NCBI GenBank assembly: GCA_022494885.1
Contig: JAGVSM010003953.1
Location: 167,501 to 231,500, forward strand
Direction of reading: 5' to 3'
From: Micrasema longulum
Lineage: Eukaryota; Arthropoda; Insecta; Trichoptera; Brachycentridae
DNA length: 64,000 bases
The first letter of the stretch is position 1; each line of letters begins with the position of its first letter. The notes below the pieces were generated by a model that did not search any database, was not told the origin of the DNA, and saw only the letters and a program-made list of their open reading frames with translations. A program made the translations under genes and the position numbers. Of this stretch, positions 11,321 through 22,153 are shown one piece after another.

Positions 11321-12203
11321 CGGACAAAGTCCATTATAAACATTACAATTAAAAGAAATTTTTACAAAGGAATAAAAAAATATAAGGAACAGAAATAAGC
11401 AGCAAAGACAGATGATAGATTTTTTAGATTAAGTAAAAAGCATAGGCTAACTATACAGATTTTTTAGCTGATTTGTAAAGAAAGACATCCTTACACCATA
11501 ATAATCAAGATCTTGATGATCGTTCACCCGCCTGATCATTCTGGGCAAAGGCGACTGTGCACCATAATTGGTCCTGTAGTGACCGAGGAAAAGCATTTCA
11601 TTATTTCTTAGTCTACGGGTGGGAACGTTAAAAGAATCTTTTGCAAAATTTCAGGGGCATCAATGAGACAGTTCATAATTTTATACATGCAGATTATATC
11701 TGCAATGCATCTGCGTTTTTCAAGACTTGATATGCTTAAAAACCTCTCCATATCAGAATATGAATAGTCTCCTCTTTCCAATCCCATCTTCGTTAAATAC
11801 CTTCCACTTTTAAAATACTGGCGGTAACGCTGTTTTGCCTATAACTCTGACAGTGGTGCGAGCTAGCGTAACCGCTTACATTGTCGTCAGTTGCGTTGTT
11901 TTGCTTAGCTTAAATATAAAAGGTCATTTTTTAATTATTTGTTTACTAAGAGTAGAATGACGCGGAGTAATACATAGAAAACTATAATTGGCTTTAAATT
12001 TGGTTTATTTGTAAGTATTGTATTTTTTGTTGTTGTTATAATGTCTGCTGTTTTCTTTTAGTAAATAAAAATAAATATGCTTAAATGTGGTAGGTGAATT
12101 TTTTACAGCTATGACGTAATAATACTTGTGCAGGGGGCACTTTTCTTAAAAAAAGCAATTCGCCAAAAATGACGTTTACGTTGTTCTGCCGATTATGGCT
12201 TGA
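11118..12203. mobile_element. TA-flanked inverted-repeat transposon, non-autonomous, carrying a nested LINE
   Basis: The ends are inverted repeats of about 30 bp, beginning tcaagccataatcggcagaa at 11118 and ending with its complement at 12203. A TA dinucleotide flanks both ends (11116-11117 and 12204-12205), the target duplication of Tc1/mariner-type elements. Without the LINE at 11278-11865 the element is about 500 bp and has no transposase. The arms differ from each other inside the terminal repeat, so it is not a fold-back element. Confidence 0.85.
11278..11865 (-). pseudogene. 5'-truncated LINE nested in the TA-flanked transposon
   Basis: On the minus strand the frame reads YSYSDMERFLSISSLEKRRC then DAPEILQKILL, the L--LE-RR block that follows the RT in Jockey/CR1-type LINEs. 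A frameshift leads to HYRTNYGAQSPLPRMIRRVN, the usual R-NYG--SP-PR tail. The 3' end has a GGAC-TTT-GTCC stem-loop (+ strand 11322-11332) and then a (TAAA)n tail of about ten units (11278-11320). The RT catalytic region is missing. Confidence 0.9.
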
Positions 12204-12647
12204 TATTTTTGTCAAAGAGTATTGTCTCTTTGCCAAAGAAGTTCTAGCCATTTGTCGAGAAATTACTGCGATTTTTTTTTGTCTATGTCTTAACTTTTAA
12301 CGCAGCACAAGAGAAAGATCTCATGGAGGTCGAATATAGCTAAGTTTGGAATTGTAAATCAACAGTCTGTAGCACTATGTACAACACTCTTTCCTCTATT
12401 GTTCTTGCTCTAACTATAATGCTTTTTTTTCATTTATTGATATATTTTACATGCCCCTTAATTTATTTAAAAATAAATTAAGACTTATTATTTCTCGCTG
12501 CCATACGATCCCACTTACTATTTAATGATGACACACCTGAACACTTACTCTCACACCAATACACATAAACACACATATACACTTACTCTCATACAAATAC
12601 ACATTAAATCTTAGACGTGTATTCGCAAAAATCTTTTTTTACATTTG
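12204..12647. other. Intergenic DNA with a 38-bp tandem duplication
   Basis: The unit beginning acacttactctcacaccaat at 12541 repeats with changes from 12579, a two-copy 38-bp tandem repeat. No gene is seen. Confidence 0.6.
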
Positions 12648-13250
12648 TATTTTAATTATTTATTTTTTTATTCATTCAAAATTACAACATTAAATATTTA
12701 TGAACTTATTAAGGCTTTTTAAGCTATGCCTGTGTCAAGCCACAATAAATAACAATAAAAATACATAGTAAAATTAATTAAATCAAATTATAATGACATA
12801 GAATCACAATCTAAAAAAAAAGGTAAATGTATTAAATAATCAAATTCAAAAGAATACAATGCAAAAAAGATAATCAGAAATAATTTTTAAAATATAAATT
12901 ATACAAATTAAGAATCACACATAATCAAATAAAAAAAATAGTCGTATCATTAAAATCAACAAAATAATAGTAAAATATAGTAGTATTAAAAAAAAAAAAC
13001 ACACAAAATAAGAGCATGATTTAAATCATCAGAAAAAGAATATATATATATAAAAGCATAATTGAAATGATAATTGAGTGATGTTTTCTAGAAATTCACT
13101 CAATTATAGTAAGAAATATAAGGAATACGAGCAATAAATCATATGCCAAATAATGGTACGTACTAAATTAAATTATTCAAAAATACATAAGAAAAACATA
13201 AAAATTATCAATATATATAAAAAGCAAATAAAAGTAAAAGAGTAATGGAG
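12648..13250 (-). repeat. Probable LINE 3' untranslated region, A-rich on the + strand
   Basis: The left edge (tatttttttattcattcaaa) looks like the tail of a minus-strand retrotransposon, and the following 600 bp is a very A-rich region with no ORF. No protein block can be read upstream of it, so the call rests on the tail and on base composition only. Confidence 0.35.
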
Positions 13251-13984
13251 GAAAGCAGATTTGTAAATTTTTGCTAATTTCGTACCTTAAAAAAATTGTT
13301 AACAAGACGAGTGTTAACAAGACGAGTGACTGGTGCCTGCGGGATTAGAGGTATTTGGTTAATTAAATGATTTAGTTGGTGTATACGGACAAGTGATCCA
13401 TTATTATAGTATCAGGCGCCACTTGTTCCAATGGGAGATTTAATTGAATGAAGAAACTCCTGATCTTGATACCGCTTTCTCGACTCGCATTACAAATTAA
13501 GATTCATTTGTCGGGGGCAGTTGTGCGCCATATTAGGACATGCGATATGACAGGAAGGTAGGAACTGGAAGATATGAGATGTAAATAAGAAATAAGAGAG
13601 GATAATTAATGAAATATTGTTAGCTGTACCCCCTTTGAAATATATTTATTAAGAGCAGTCAATATTTGAAAATAATAAAAAATACCAGTAACTTTCATTA
13701 AGACAGTTTTCTTTTATTAGAAAAAAATAACGATGATAACTATATATTTTTTTCCATGCGACGCGACGTCGGATAAGTTTTATGCAATGGTTTCAAATAA
13801 GGCATATTTTGAACAACATGAAAACGGGATGTTTCGGGTCCTATGGGACAAACGGCACATAATACGTTGCCGCGCCACACTTGTTAACAATAACTTTAAG
13901 AATCGCACTCGACCGCCAAAAGCGAGCCGTTTTGTATGTGCTCACCCAAATATTATAAAGGTTTTTTTATGTATCGATAGTTTT
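13251..13984. other. Intergenic DNA with a 15-bp duplication
   Basis: The string gttaacaagacgagt is present twice in tandem at about 13298-13327. The 91-codon ORF at 13733-14008 includes a patch of mixed composition (13755-13950) but no recognisable domain and runs into the T-rich tail of the next repeat. It is not called as a gene. Confidence 0.5.
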
Positions 13985-14065
13985 TTTTATATATTTTTTT
14001 TATTTTAAAATTTCATCGATAACCCCTTACGGGTTACATACATTAAACAATATATTTTTACTTTT
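13985..14065 (-). repeat. LINE 3' terminus with stem-loop
   Basis: The order on the + strand is a T-rich tail, then aaccccttacgggtt (14021-14035), then ttacata-rich DNA. The same order, with aacccgttagggtt, begins the LINE at 38737, so this is the 3' end of a related minus-strand LINE. On the minus strand the short inverted repeat would fold just before the tail. No protein remains. Confidence 0.6.
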
Positions 14066-14710
14066 AGTCCATGTTATATAAGGTGTAAACATAAGTTGAG
14101 TCCGTTTTTTTTCAAATTAGAAAAAGAGCACCAAAAGTAAAACAAAATGTTCAAAATTATACGTCATTCGAAATAAAATTTCCTGTTTTACAAGATTTTG
14201 TGTTTTCTTTTATGTTACATGTATTATTTTATTTTACTACAAGCCTTCGAAATTGAATGTCAAGTAGACAAAATTGAGCAAATCTTTTTCTTCCACATAT
14301 ACCAACTAGACTATATATTTTGTTTTACAGTCATCATGATAGAACTAATTATTAATTGAATTTACCAGTTGCTTGCTTGTAAATCAATACAGTGATGATT
14401 TAAATTTATATTTAACTTTTCCGCTTATGAACATGGCAATATCAAATCCAACAAATACCCGAAGACGAACGTGTCAAGAGTAGGAATATTCAGTGTTTGT
14501 GTATGAGAGTGGTATGAATGTAGATGAACCGAGGTCTGTTTGTAAATATTTTTATTAGAGCAATCAATTGAAAAAAAAAAGCGAGGATAAATTGATTTAA
14601 AGCAAAAAATGGTTGGTTTGATCAGTTTAAATAACGATCAAACCTGCATTGTCTTAAAATAAAATTAATATCAGATGAAAAATATCCGAAAGATTTTCGT
14701 GAAAAATACT
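14066..14710. other. AT-rich intergenic DNA
   Basis: No ORF or repeat that can be supported. Many short A and T runs. Confidence 0.6.
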
Positions 14711-15314
14711 CCGTTGATCGCAAAATTTCGTTTATCGCGGCCATGTCCAGTAGCGCAATCACAAATAATGAACATGCTTAAGTTTTCGTATTCATAAGTC
14801 AACGCGTGTGTAATCTCTAAGTCAACGCTCGTGTCGGTTTGTTTTTTGTTTTCCTCGAAAATAAATACAGTCCATTGGTGAAAAATCGGCGCTTACTATG
14901 AAAAATAATACAATATATTGCATTTGCAAAATAGTAAGGAGTATCTAATACAAAAAAAAGTTAAGATCAAATTACAATTACTATGGCGACTGCTTTTCTT
15001 GACATTTGGCTTGTCAACCGCAGGCTAAATGCAATGAATAGCATAATAAATCATAAATAAATAAATAAATAAAAATAGCAAATTTGGAATATTTTCCATA
15101 TTTACATCGGTGAAGTTCAAATATGTGATTGCGCAGCAGGATTATACGTCGCGAAACATAATTATTTACTTTTAATATTAGGTGTTTACGCATGTTCCAT
15201 TGTGATCGCGAATACGATAAACAACCATGGTAAGAAATTGTTATCATGTCACTTATTAGCACGTCGATAGTTATTTGTGATTGGGCTACGGAACGCATCC
15301 CCTTCGATCAACGG
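14711..15314. mobile_element. Candidate inverted-repeat DNA element
   Basis: The ends are ccgttgatcg at 14711-14720 and its complement at 15305-15314. A second inverted pair lies just inside, tagcgcaatcacaaataa (14751-14768) against ttatttgtgattgggcta (15271-15288). The pairs keep similar distances from the two ends. No transposase is encoded, although a 94-codon minus-strand ORF (15014-15298) overlaps the right end. A (TAAA)n tract at 15050-15072 may mark a later insertion. No target duplication was identified. Confidence 0.45.
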
Positions 15315-16036
15315 GGGTTACCTGTAATTGTTTCTTTGTTGTTCTTAATAGGTGCTTTTTATAAAAAAATAGTAATATTATTTAAGTCCAGAATAGAGTT
15401 GCAGTAACACCTGGGAAAGTGGGAATGTTATTTATGTGATTTATAATTAAAATAAAAAAACGTTTTCGTTAAAAAGCAGCTCGTTTTGTTCATATTGACT
15501 TAAAAAATATTTAGCAATTTTTTTCCAGCGCAGCTGGTCTATAGGAGTAAAAACAAACTTGTTAAGCCAATCCTCTCAAGTTTGTGGCCAAACGATCACT
15601 AGGAACAACATTCCGTAATTCTCCATCCGGATAATTAGCCGCCAGCCTCTCTTGTCTTCTTCTTCTTCTGTCAGGATCAGGGATGATTGTTGTGCCGGAG
15701 ATGTTCGGGAAGATTTAGTGCCTTCGGGAGTGTTCGCCACCCGAACATATTGGGGGAGGGGACGCCAAACGCAGCGAAACACCGCACTAAAAATTCCACA
15801 TAATTCTTATTAGGTTCGGCGTTGATTTATTCCCGCCAAACCCACGCAAAGAATTAAGTAGTCTGGTTTTAAACCCGGATTCCCGGCTTTAAACAGCTTA
15901 GTTCAGAGTTGTGATTTATTTTCTAAGTATCTTATTTTAACACTATAGATGCAGCATACATATATATATAGCCTCGAAACTACTCATGTAAAATCCACTG
16001 ATATTTTTATTTTAATTTCTGAAAAATTGAATATTT

Positions 16037-16039
<3 letters not shown>
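15315..16039. other. Intergenic DNA with a GC-richer patch
   Basis: The patch at 15540-15790 is less AT-rich. Its minus strand has a 68-codon ORF (15576-15782) with the acidic block LTEEEEDKRG. No domain is recognised and no splice or promoter signal stands out. The function is unknown. Confidence 0.35.

Positions 16040-16094
<55 letters not shown>
16040..16094. repeat. (TA)n microsatellite, about 27 units
   Basis: An uninterrupted alternating TA tract. A TA array of this length is usually polymorphic between individuals. Confidence 0.95.
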
Positions 16095-16101
<7 letters not shown>

Positions 16102-16271
16102 TTTAAACGTACTTCATACGTAAATTTCTTATGTATAAATAAACACTTCCTGTTTTGAAAAATAAATAAAATATCATGACTACCATAATGGGGAGTGAAG
16201 TCTTATAAATATGTTCATTCAATTTTTTAATAATAAATATTCCTAAAATTGCAAGTAAAACAATAAAAAAA

Positions 16272-16730
16272 ATGTATAATAATTACGGTGAGTTAAAAAA
16301 AAAACAATTTCCTTATCTACTATATGTCAAAGGTAATAAATGCAATGTTTTTAATGAGTGCCTTATTAAAAATCATTATTTATTTAAAAGCCCGGAGGAC
16401 TTTTTGCGTTTTTTAAACTCAGTTATAAGTGATAAAAAATACAAAAAATACTATACGTACATTATCATTATTTTTAAAAATTTTATTCATACAAATACAC
16501 ATGTATGTATATATTACAAAAAAAATAACAACGTATCCCTAACTCTATTAGGCGAAGAGTCCTGTGTTGAGTTGGGAAACAACATAATAGAAACTGGAAG
16601 CATGCGCATTATTATCAATGGCAAAACGAAAAATTATTGCAACATATATTTCAATAAAAATCTGAACAACACGCTGAATAGTATAAAAAAATCTATGCAA
16701 TCTCCTGCAATGGTCTCTTCCCATGAATGA
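16272..16730 (+). CDS. Unrecognised 152-codon AT-rich ORF
   Basis: A single open frame of 152 codons starts MYNNYGELKK. The DNA is so AT-rich that stop codons should occur about every 11-12 codons, so a frame this long is unlikely by chance (rough estimate). The product is rich in Asn, Lys, Ile and Tyr, with five Cys (residues 24, 30, 79, 98, 123), one short hydrophobic run (residues 61-72) and a C-terminal Ser/Met-rich end. There is no signal peptide and no motif I recognise. Such composition is typical of very AT-rich insect DNA viruses and of lineage-specific genes. Neither origin can be shown here. Confidence 0.35.
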   Translation: MYNNYGELKKKQFPYLLYVKGNKCNVFNECLIKNHYLFKSPEDFLRFLNSVISDKKYKKYYTYIIIIFKNFIHTNTHVCIYYKKNNNVSLTLLGEESCVELGNNIIETGSMRIIINGKTKNYCNIYFNKNLNNTLNSIKKSMQSPAMVSSHE

Positions 16731-17190
16731 TTTTTTTAAATAAGTAACATTTTTTAAGATTTTAGTCGTTCTAAAAATTAATTTTTATGTGCCACTATGT
16801 CTTCTTGCTCATACTGATCATCGTGGTTGCGGATATGACCGGGTTTAAAAAACACCCTGCATAACAAAAAATACAAAAATAAAGAAAGAAAATTCTTAAA
16901 TGAGTAATAAACAAGAATAAGGTAAAAAGTACACATAATTAAAAATATTCATGAGTGATAAACATTTTTTTACATAGATAAGAAAAAATACAAAAATGAA
17001 GTAAAGAAAATCTAAGCATGAGTAAAAATACAAATTTAATTTTTGACTTCTTTTAATTTAACTAGGGAAATATGTAAACATATATATTTCTTGCATGTAG
17101 ATCCTGATTTGTTTTCACTTTTTTTTCAAATTGTTGCACTTCAATATTTAATGTACATATATTAGATGTAGCTAGTATATGAATAACAAT
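16731..17190. other. AT-rich intergenic DNA with a local duplication
   Basis: The phrases aaaatacaaaaataaagaaagaaaa and gtgataaacat recur in varied form between 16860 and 17040, so two diverged tandem copies of about 120 bp may be present. No gene. Confidence 0.45.
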
Positions 17191-17388
17191 GGCGGCCTCC
17201 GTAGTGCAGTGGTCAAGACGCTTGACTCACGTACGGAAGATTCCGGGTTCGATTCCCGATGAGAACACAAAAATTACAAAGTGATTTTTCTCAAGCCTGG
17301 GTGTTCTGTGATGTAATTCACCACTGTAATTGGGTCTCCTGGCCTGTTGTGGTGCAAAAATAAATCCAAAATCCAACTTGTCTACTTA
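17191..17388 (+). repeat. SINE-D, best copy
   Basis: The tRNA-like head reads ggcggcctccgtagtgcagt, ggtcaagacgcttgactc, and the box B gggttcgattcc. The body carries tctcaagcctgggtgttctg and actgtaattgggtctcctgg. The 3' end meets the tail of the minus-strand SINE-A at 17389, so the two SINEs are tail to tail. Transcription by RNA polymerase III from the internal promoter would be expected for an active copy. Confidence 0.8.
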
Positions 17389-17606
17389 TTATCATCATCA
17401 TCATTCCCTTTCCACATATAATGGTGCATAGGACACTGCATTGGTACACCAATCGTAGCGTATCTTGAGCATTTTTGTTAGATGAAGGTAAGGTGATTGA
17501 TGAAAACACCCATTAAAATCAATATTTCCTATCAGTGTCGGGAATCGAACCCGAGACCTCTTGAACGGTAGGCAAATGCGCTGAACACTACACCACGAGG
17601 TCGACC
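17389..17606 (-). repeat. SINE-A, nearly full length
   Basis: Read on the minus strand: head with the B box gggttcgattcc (+ image ggaatcgaaccc at 17540-17551), the A box at its + strand image near 17570-17600, then the family body, then a (GAT)n tail whose + image is the atcatcatc run at 17389-17401. The ORFs over this interval are shadows of the SINE. Confidence 0.9.
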
Positions 17607-17763
17607 TATTATTAAATGTCAGTGATATTATTTTTTTATTTAGATTTAATGCATCTACAGTGTAATTTCGACTAGTAAATATGGAACCTAAGGTTTGGTT
17701 AATTAAAGAAATACTTTCGTGCAAAACGGTTTACCTAAAGTTTTCGATTTTGGCGTTATTTTT

Positions 17764-18141
17764 TGTTGTTTTGTAAACACAGTTTTTTAGGGCCAGACCG
17801 CAAAACTTCAGAGGAATATTCCTCGTGGTAAGCTTTAACAAAAATCCTAATTAAATTTTTCCAAAAAGTAATTTTTAAAGAGAAAAAAAAATGATCTCCA
17901 AACGGATCTTTAATTTCTCGGACTAGCATCCCTCTCGCAAACCCTTAACCCCCCCCCCCCCCCGACCAAAAAATGCGTTAAAAACGTATTTGACCACCGA
18001 AGCGATACGCACCAGACGCGGAAAAGGGAAGCGACTGAAGCGAAAATTTTTGTTAGGATTTTTTTTAAAGCTTACGATTGTGAAAGTTCCTCTAAAGTTT
18101 TGCGGTCTGAACATGAAAAACTGTGTATATGCAAAACAAGT
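17764..18141. mobile_element. Inverted-repeat (fold-back) element with a poly-C tract
   Basis: The left arm (about 17764-17865) contains ccagaccgcaaaacttcaga and gtaagctttaacaaaaatcc. The right arm (about 18036-18141) has the complements, ggattttttttaaagcttac and aaagttttgcggtctgaa. The loop includes an uninterrupted C15 at 17949-17963. The element has no coding capacity; the open frames at 17923-18223 run through the arms. A second copy was not found in the window. Confidence 0.75.
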
Positions 18142-19540
18142 TGTGATATCCAGAGTCCGCGACATTACCACGGAATCCATGACCCGTCTCAGTAATAACA
18201 GATTTCTTATTACATTTTCTTAAAAAAATATGCGATTATGTAGTTTGTTTTATTTTTCTAAAAGTAGCCAAAGATATACTAATAGTAGGTACTACATCAC
18301 ACGTTAATCTTTACTAAACTTAACTAGCTGAACTTAATTACCAAAGGCCACACGAAACCTAATTATAAATTACGTAAATCCATTAAAAAAAACAAATTGC
18401 CCAAACGATTTGTCAGTAAAACGACCCATCTTAAAAAAATCGAGTGACGATTTACTTATTTATATTTTAACGGTTTTTACAATTGAGACGTAAATTGCTT
18501 TGCGCATAATGATAACTAAGACCAGTTTCGCTTGGCTAATCGTACTTTGTGCTGTTAAAGTAACCCTTGTGCGTTCGGATCGTGCAGAGATTTTTTATCT
18601 TTATCGCATAGGTGATTTCGTCTCGGAGGGAACCCAATAACTGTCATGGCTGACGATTTAGTATTACAAATTATTGTGCCTCTGTAAAGATTAGCTGCTG
18701 TCCCATTAGGTACACATAACATTAGGTACAGACTCAGAACTAAGAGACAAACATTTCTAATTGCTATGCTGTTATCCCCTCCACTAATACCTTACGCAGG
18801 TCCGGATTCAGATTTCTTGCAAAATATTCTGTTTTCAAAGAAATAATTGGGTGGGTATCGTCTTTTTCTTCATCGTCTTGCTTAACTCTTAAAAGGCTGT
18901 GCTAAAAAAAACTTTTCACGGATGATGTAACATCCTGTTAAATAAAGCAAATGACAGAATATTCAAAAGTTCAGACGTTTGGAAAAAAAAAAACGTAGAG
19001 ACATGCTGTTAAATAATAATTATTCATTTTCCATAGTTTATAAAAATTATAATATAATTTAAGTAGGTATGTTTTAGCAAAATAAATAAAAAATACACTG
19101 GTCATACTAGCGAATCGACCAATTGAACGAATTTTATCTTTTGGTTTTGTCTCCTTTACACAAACACCAGTGGTGATATTCTGAATCTTCTCTACCTTGT
19201 AAAGAGTAATTGATTTGAAGATATTTATTTTTTAATGTGACAATTCGCTTTATATAATGTCTACACTGATGATTAAACGTCAAATGGTGTATAAAACTGC
19301 TTTAAAAACGGAAATAAAACTAATACAGCTCGGTTAATTCAACATAATTAAGTGTTTTGGGTAATGCTTAAGGTCACAATAATGTTCTGAATGAAAATCA
19401 TCATGTTTGATTTCACGTGTTCATATTTTTTGACGTTTGATCATCAGTGTGGTCAGATATGAAACAAAAATTAGTCGCATGGAAAAAATAAATATCCTCA
19501 ATATCTAGGGAATAGAGAAGATTCAAAAGTGCACCCCAGC
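18142..19540. other. Mostly unique intergenic DNA with a possible inverted repeat
   Basis: 18300-18830 is less AT-rich than average and matches nothing else here. In 19262-19460, cactgatgattaaacgtcaa near 19265 is the complement of a string near 19430-19455, so a small inverted-repeat element may be present. No ORF is supported. Confidence 0.4.
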
Positions 19541-19574
19541 TACAGAACAGCGTCTCAGTCTCCCTTTTTGTAAG

Positions 19575-20075
19575 TTCTATTCTCGTTGTCTTTCATAGAT
19601 CGCCCGCACCTGGAGTTATTAATTATATAATAAATAATTCCTCTGTTATCTGGTCTCCATATTATGATGTTCACATCAAAAATATTGAATCAGTTGAACA
19701 TCGATTTTTGAGAAATATAGGCTGGAGGTTAGGCTTATCCGGAGACCAATATATGTATGATGAGTTAGAATCTAGCTTAAAGATATCTTCTCTTTAAGAC
19801 CGTTGAAATAGATCCGACCTTCTAGTCCTATATAAAATTCTCAACTCACTCTTTGATGCGCCTAAACTACTTAGCTTAATAAAATGAAATATTCCAACTA
19901 GAAACCTCAAACAAAACTGACTTTTTCATAGCGATAATTATAGAACTAACTATGGTTTTCATTCCCCTATGCCCAGAATTCTTAAGTTTGCCAACATACA
20001 TACCGGTCTTGATTTCTTTGATAACAAGTTGTCTTCTTTCAAACGAACACTGAATCAAATTAAATTATAAACACC
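19575..20075 (+). pseudogene. LINE C-terminal pseudogene with several stops
   Basis: One + frame can be followed for about 150 codons. It reads SVIWSPYYDVHIKNIESVEH, then RFLRNIGWRLGL, then ELESSLKISSL and, after a stop, LLVLYKILNSLFDAPKLLSL. It ends RTNYGFHSPMPRILKFANIH and FDNKLSSFKRTLNQIKL. This is the region after the RT in Jockey/CR1-type LINEs. At least four in-frame stops interrupt it, several of them TGA where Trp is usual, so it is long dead. It is 5'-truncated upstream of the W-P block. Confidence 0.85.
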
Positions 20076-20609
20076 CCTCTCCCGCTTCCACTCCCACCGA
20101 GTCTACAATATACCATTGCGTCTACTTTGCTTTATAATTATTTTCTATGTATAAATATGTCCATAAAAATACCCTTTGGGCGTATATGTAAATAAATATA
20201 CAGTATAACAGAGTTATTGTGATATTGGCATCACTTTCATTCGTATAATTATTCTTAGCATAGTTAGGATAAATATTTTTTGTAGTAAAATCCAGCATGT
20301 TTATCCAAATTTTACACTCAACATCCGGTGGGAAAATGTCCATTTGAAGATCACAAAAATACAACTTCATAATAAAAATAAATAAATGAGATGTATCAAG
20401 AATTGTATCGTATGTAGATTCATGTTACACAACGATCGTAAAAGAGTTAATGCTGAGCATTGGGGTCTCCAGAGAAATCAGGTACGAGGTGTGCGAAATA
20501 CGCCTCCGTTCCTCCCTGTCCTGGGTTAAGTTCAGATCAGCGTTCAATGAGAACCAGATTATTATTTTTATTTTGGTCCTTCGTGGATACGGTTTAATAG
20601 AGAATTAGG

Positions 20610-20933
20610 TCAACGCAATAAATCATTAAAAATAATATTAAAAAAGTAATGCATAAAAAACCCACAGTCCATTATTATAATAATTAATATAATCAATAAT
20701 ACGAATATTTTTATGAGTAGGTACCCTACTTTAAGATTCAAAATAAAAAGTAAACAAACTAAAATAATATAAGAAGAGTGTACTGCATAACGACTGAATT
20801 TTTTATATTTGCGATAGTATTTTTTTTTATTTACAATTATCAAAATCGAATCAGTCAGAGGTTCAACTTTAATATCAGAGTGCTTCTCTGTAAAACTAGA
20901 TGATAACAAAGACACGTATTCTTCTTGGCTCAT
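20610..20933 (-). CDS. Unrecognised 107-codon ORF, probable small membrane protein
   Basis: The frame starts MSQEEYVSLLSSSFTEKHSD, an acidic and serine-rich N-terminus, followed by a basic block (residues 36-48, with KKKYYRKYKK) and two hydrophobic stretches (about 55-70 and 71-89). The basic block before the spans would favour a cytoplasmic N-terminus. The DNA is about one-fifth GC, so 107 open codons are more than chance predicts by a rough count. No family is recognised. It may be an exon, a small gene or a rare chance ORF. No splice signals were established. Confidence 0.3.
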   Translation of the reverse strand: MSQEEYVSLLSSSFTEKHSDIKVEPLTDSILIIVNKKKYYRKYKKFSRYAVHSSYIILVCLLFILNLKVGYLLIKIFVLLIILIIIIMDCGFFMHYFFNIIFNDLLR

Positions 20934-21064
20934 AAGTTATTAAGTTGAAAAATCTTAAATTCACTTGTTAGCAACTAACGATGATTTTATTTAGCTTTTT
21001 TACTTGATAAAAAATATTTTTATTATTTTAGGTTGTAAATTAAAATTAATTATAAATTGAAAAC

Positions 21065-21247
21065 CGGCTTGTGGTCCCATGGCTAGAGTCGCGGACTCAC
21101 AGATCAGAGATCCAAAGTTCGCACCCCTCTCTACCACAACTTGGTTCCTATTTTCTAATAGTGAGTTTTTAACAAGTAGGAAATGGCCCCAAAATTGAAA
21201 TGTTTGGGTAAATCATAAGAATGTAAATATTTCTTTAAAAAAAACCT
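21065..21247 (+). repeat. SINE-B copy
   Basis: The head reads cggcttgtggtcccatggct, agagtcgcggactcacagat, with a decayed B box (aagttcgcacccc). The body has ttctaatagtgagtt, ggccccaaaattgaaa and the family's 3' end, catAAGAATGTAAATATTTC followed by an A run. It matches the better copies at 24704 and 57458 in order and spacing. Confidence 0.8.
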
Positions 21248-22153
21248 TTTTGTCGAAGACACCACACATACAAATTAACATATATATTTTTCAACGAATA
21301 TATTTTTAGGTTTCACCAGTTCGCCTCTGGGTGCCCATTTGCCCATTATATCCACATCTCGGAGTCGTGTTTCCTTTACAGAAAAAGCTTTTATTTATTT
21401 GTAAGTGTATTGAGAAAAGGTGAATAGATAAGCTTCTAGTAATATGATTATTATTGTCTTTGGCCTTTGTTATTTATGATGACTTGTAATTTTATATCGA
21501 ATGGAAAAGCGATTTAAATAAGTAGAGGTATTATTTACAACATTACGATTTAATAAAAAAAGTTAATTGTTCGTAAACAAGTATGGCCTGGCCAAATAAC
21601 ATTTCTTTATACAATTACAAAAATTTTTAATAAGATTCCTAAGATGATTTTAAAAGAAAATGTTGACAAAGATTTTAAGAAAAAAATAATTAAATGGTTA
21701 ATGTGTAACAGAGCTTTATATTGATTATCATTTAATGTCATCTATTTTAATTTTTATAAATAAATTTTGTCTGAAAATAAGGTATGCTTTTAGTTCTTAA
21801 TAATGTTTATATAACTTTTGAAATTTTTATAATTTCTCTAATATTTTTCTTTGTAAAGGAAAAATAAAAAACCTGCTGACAAGCCGGTTTCGCGGTTTAG
21901 AGGGTTTCATTATTTTTCCTTTTATATTTTCTGTACATGTTTTTACCTTCTTTAAAAAAAATAAATAAATAAAATAGCCCTTGTAAACACCTATTTGTAT
22001 TATTGTGTATTTATACTTATTTGTTCGAGTTTTTAATTCAGTTCGGTGCCACACTATGGCATTTTTAAAAAAATCATGGTTTTAAACTTAGTTATAACCC
22101 GCGATTTAGAGACACTATATCGCTCTATTGCATACACATATTGGCTATCCAAA
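21248..22153. other. AT-rich intergenic DNA
   Basis: No gene. A (TAAA)-type tract is at about 21957-21974. A short phrase, acctgctgacaagcc at 21870, also occurs in the body of SINE-E at 35078, so a small fragment of that family may be present. Confidence 0.5.

Noticed and set aside
15949..16158. 69-codon ORF with an Ile-Tyr repeat
   Set aside because: The repeat is simply the (TA)n microsatellite translated.
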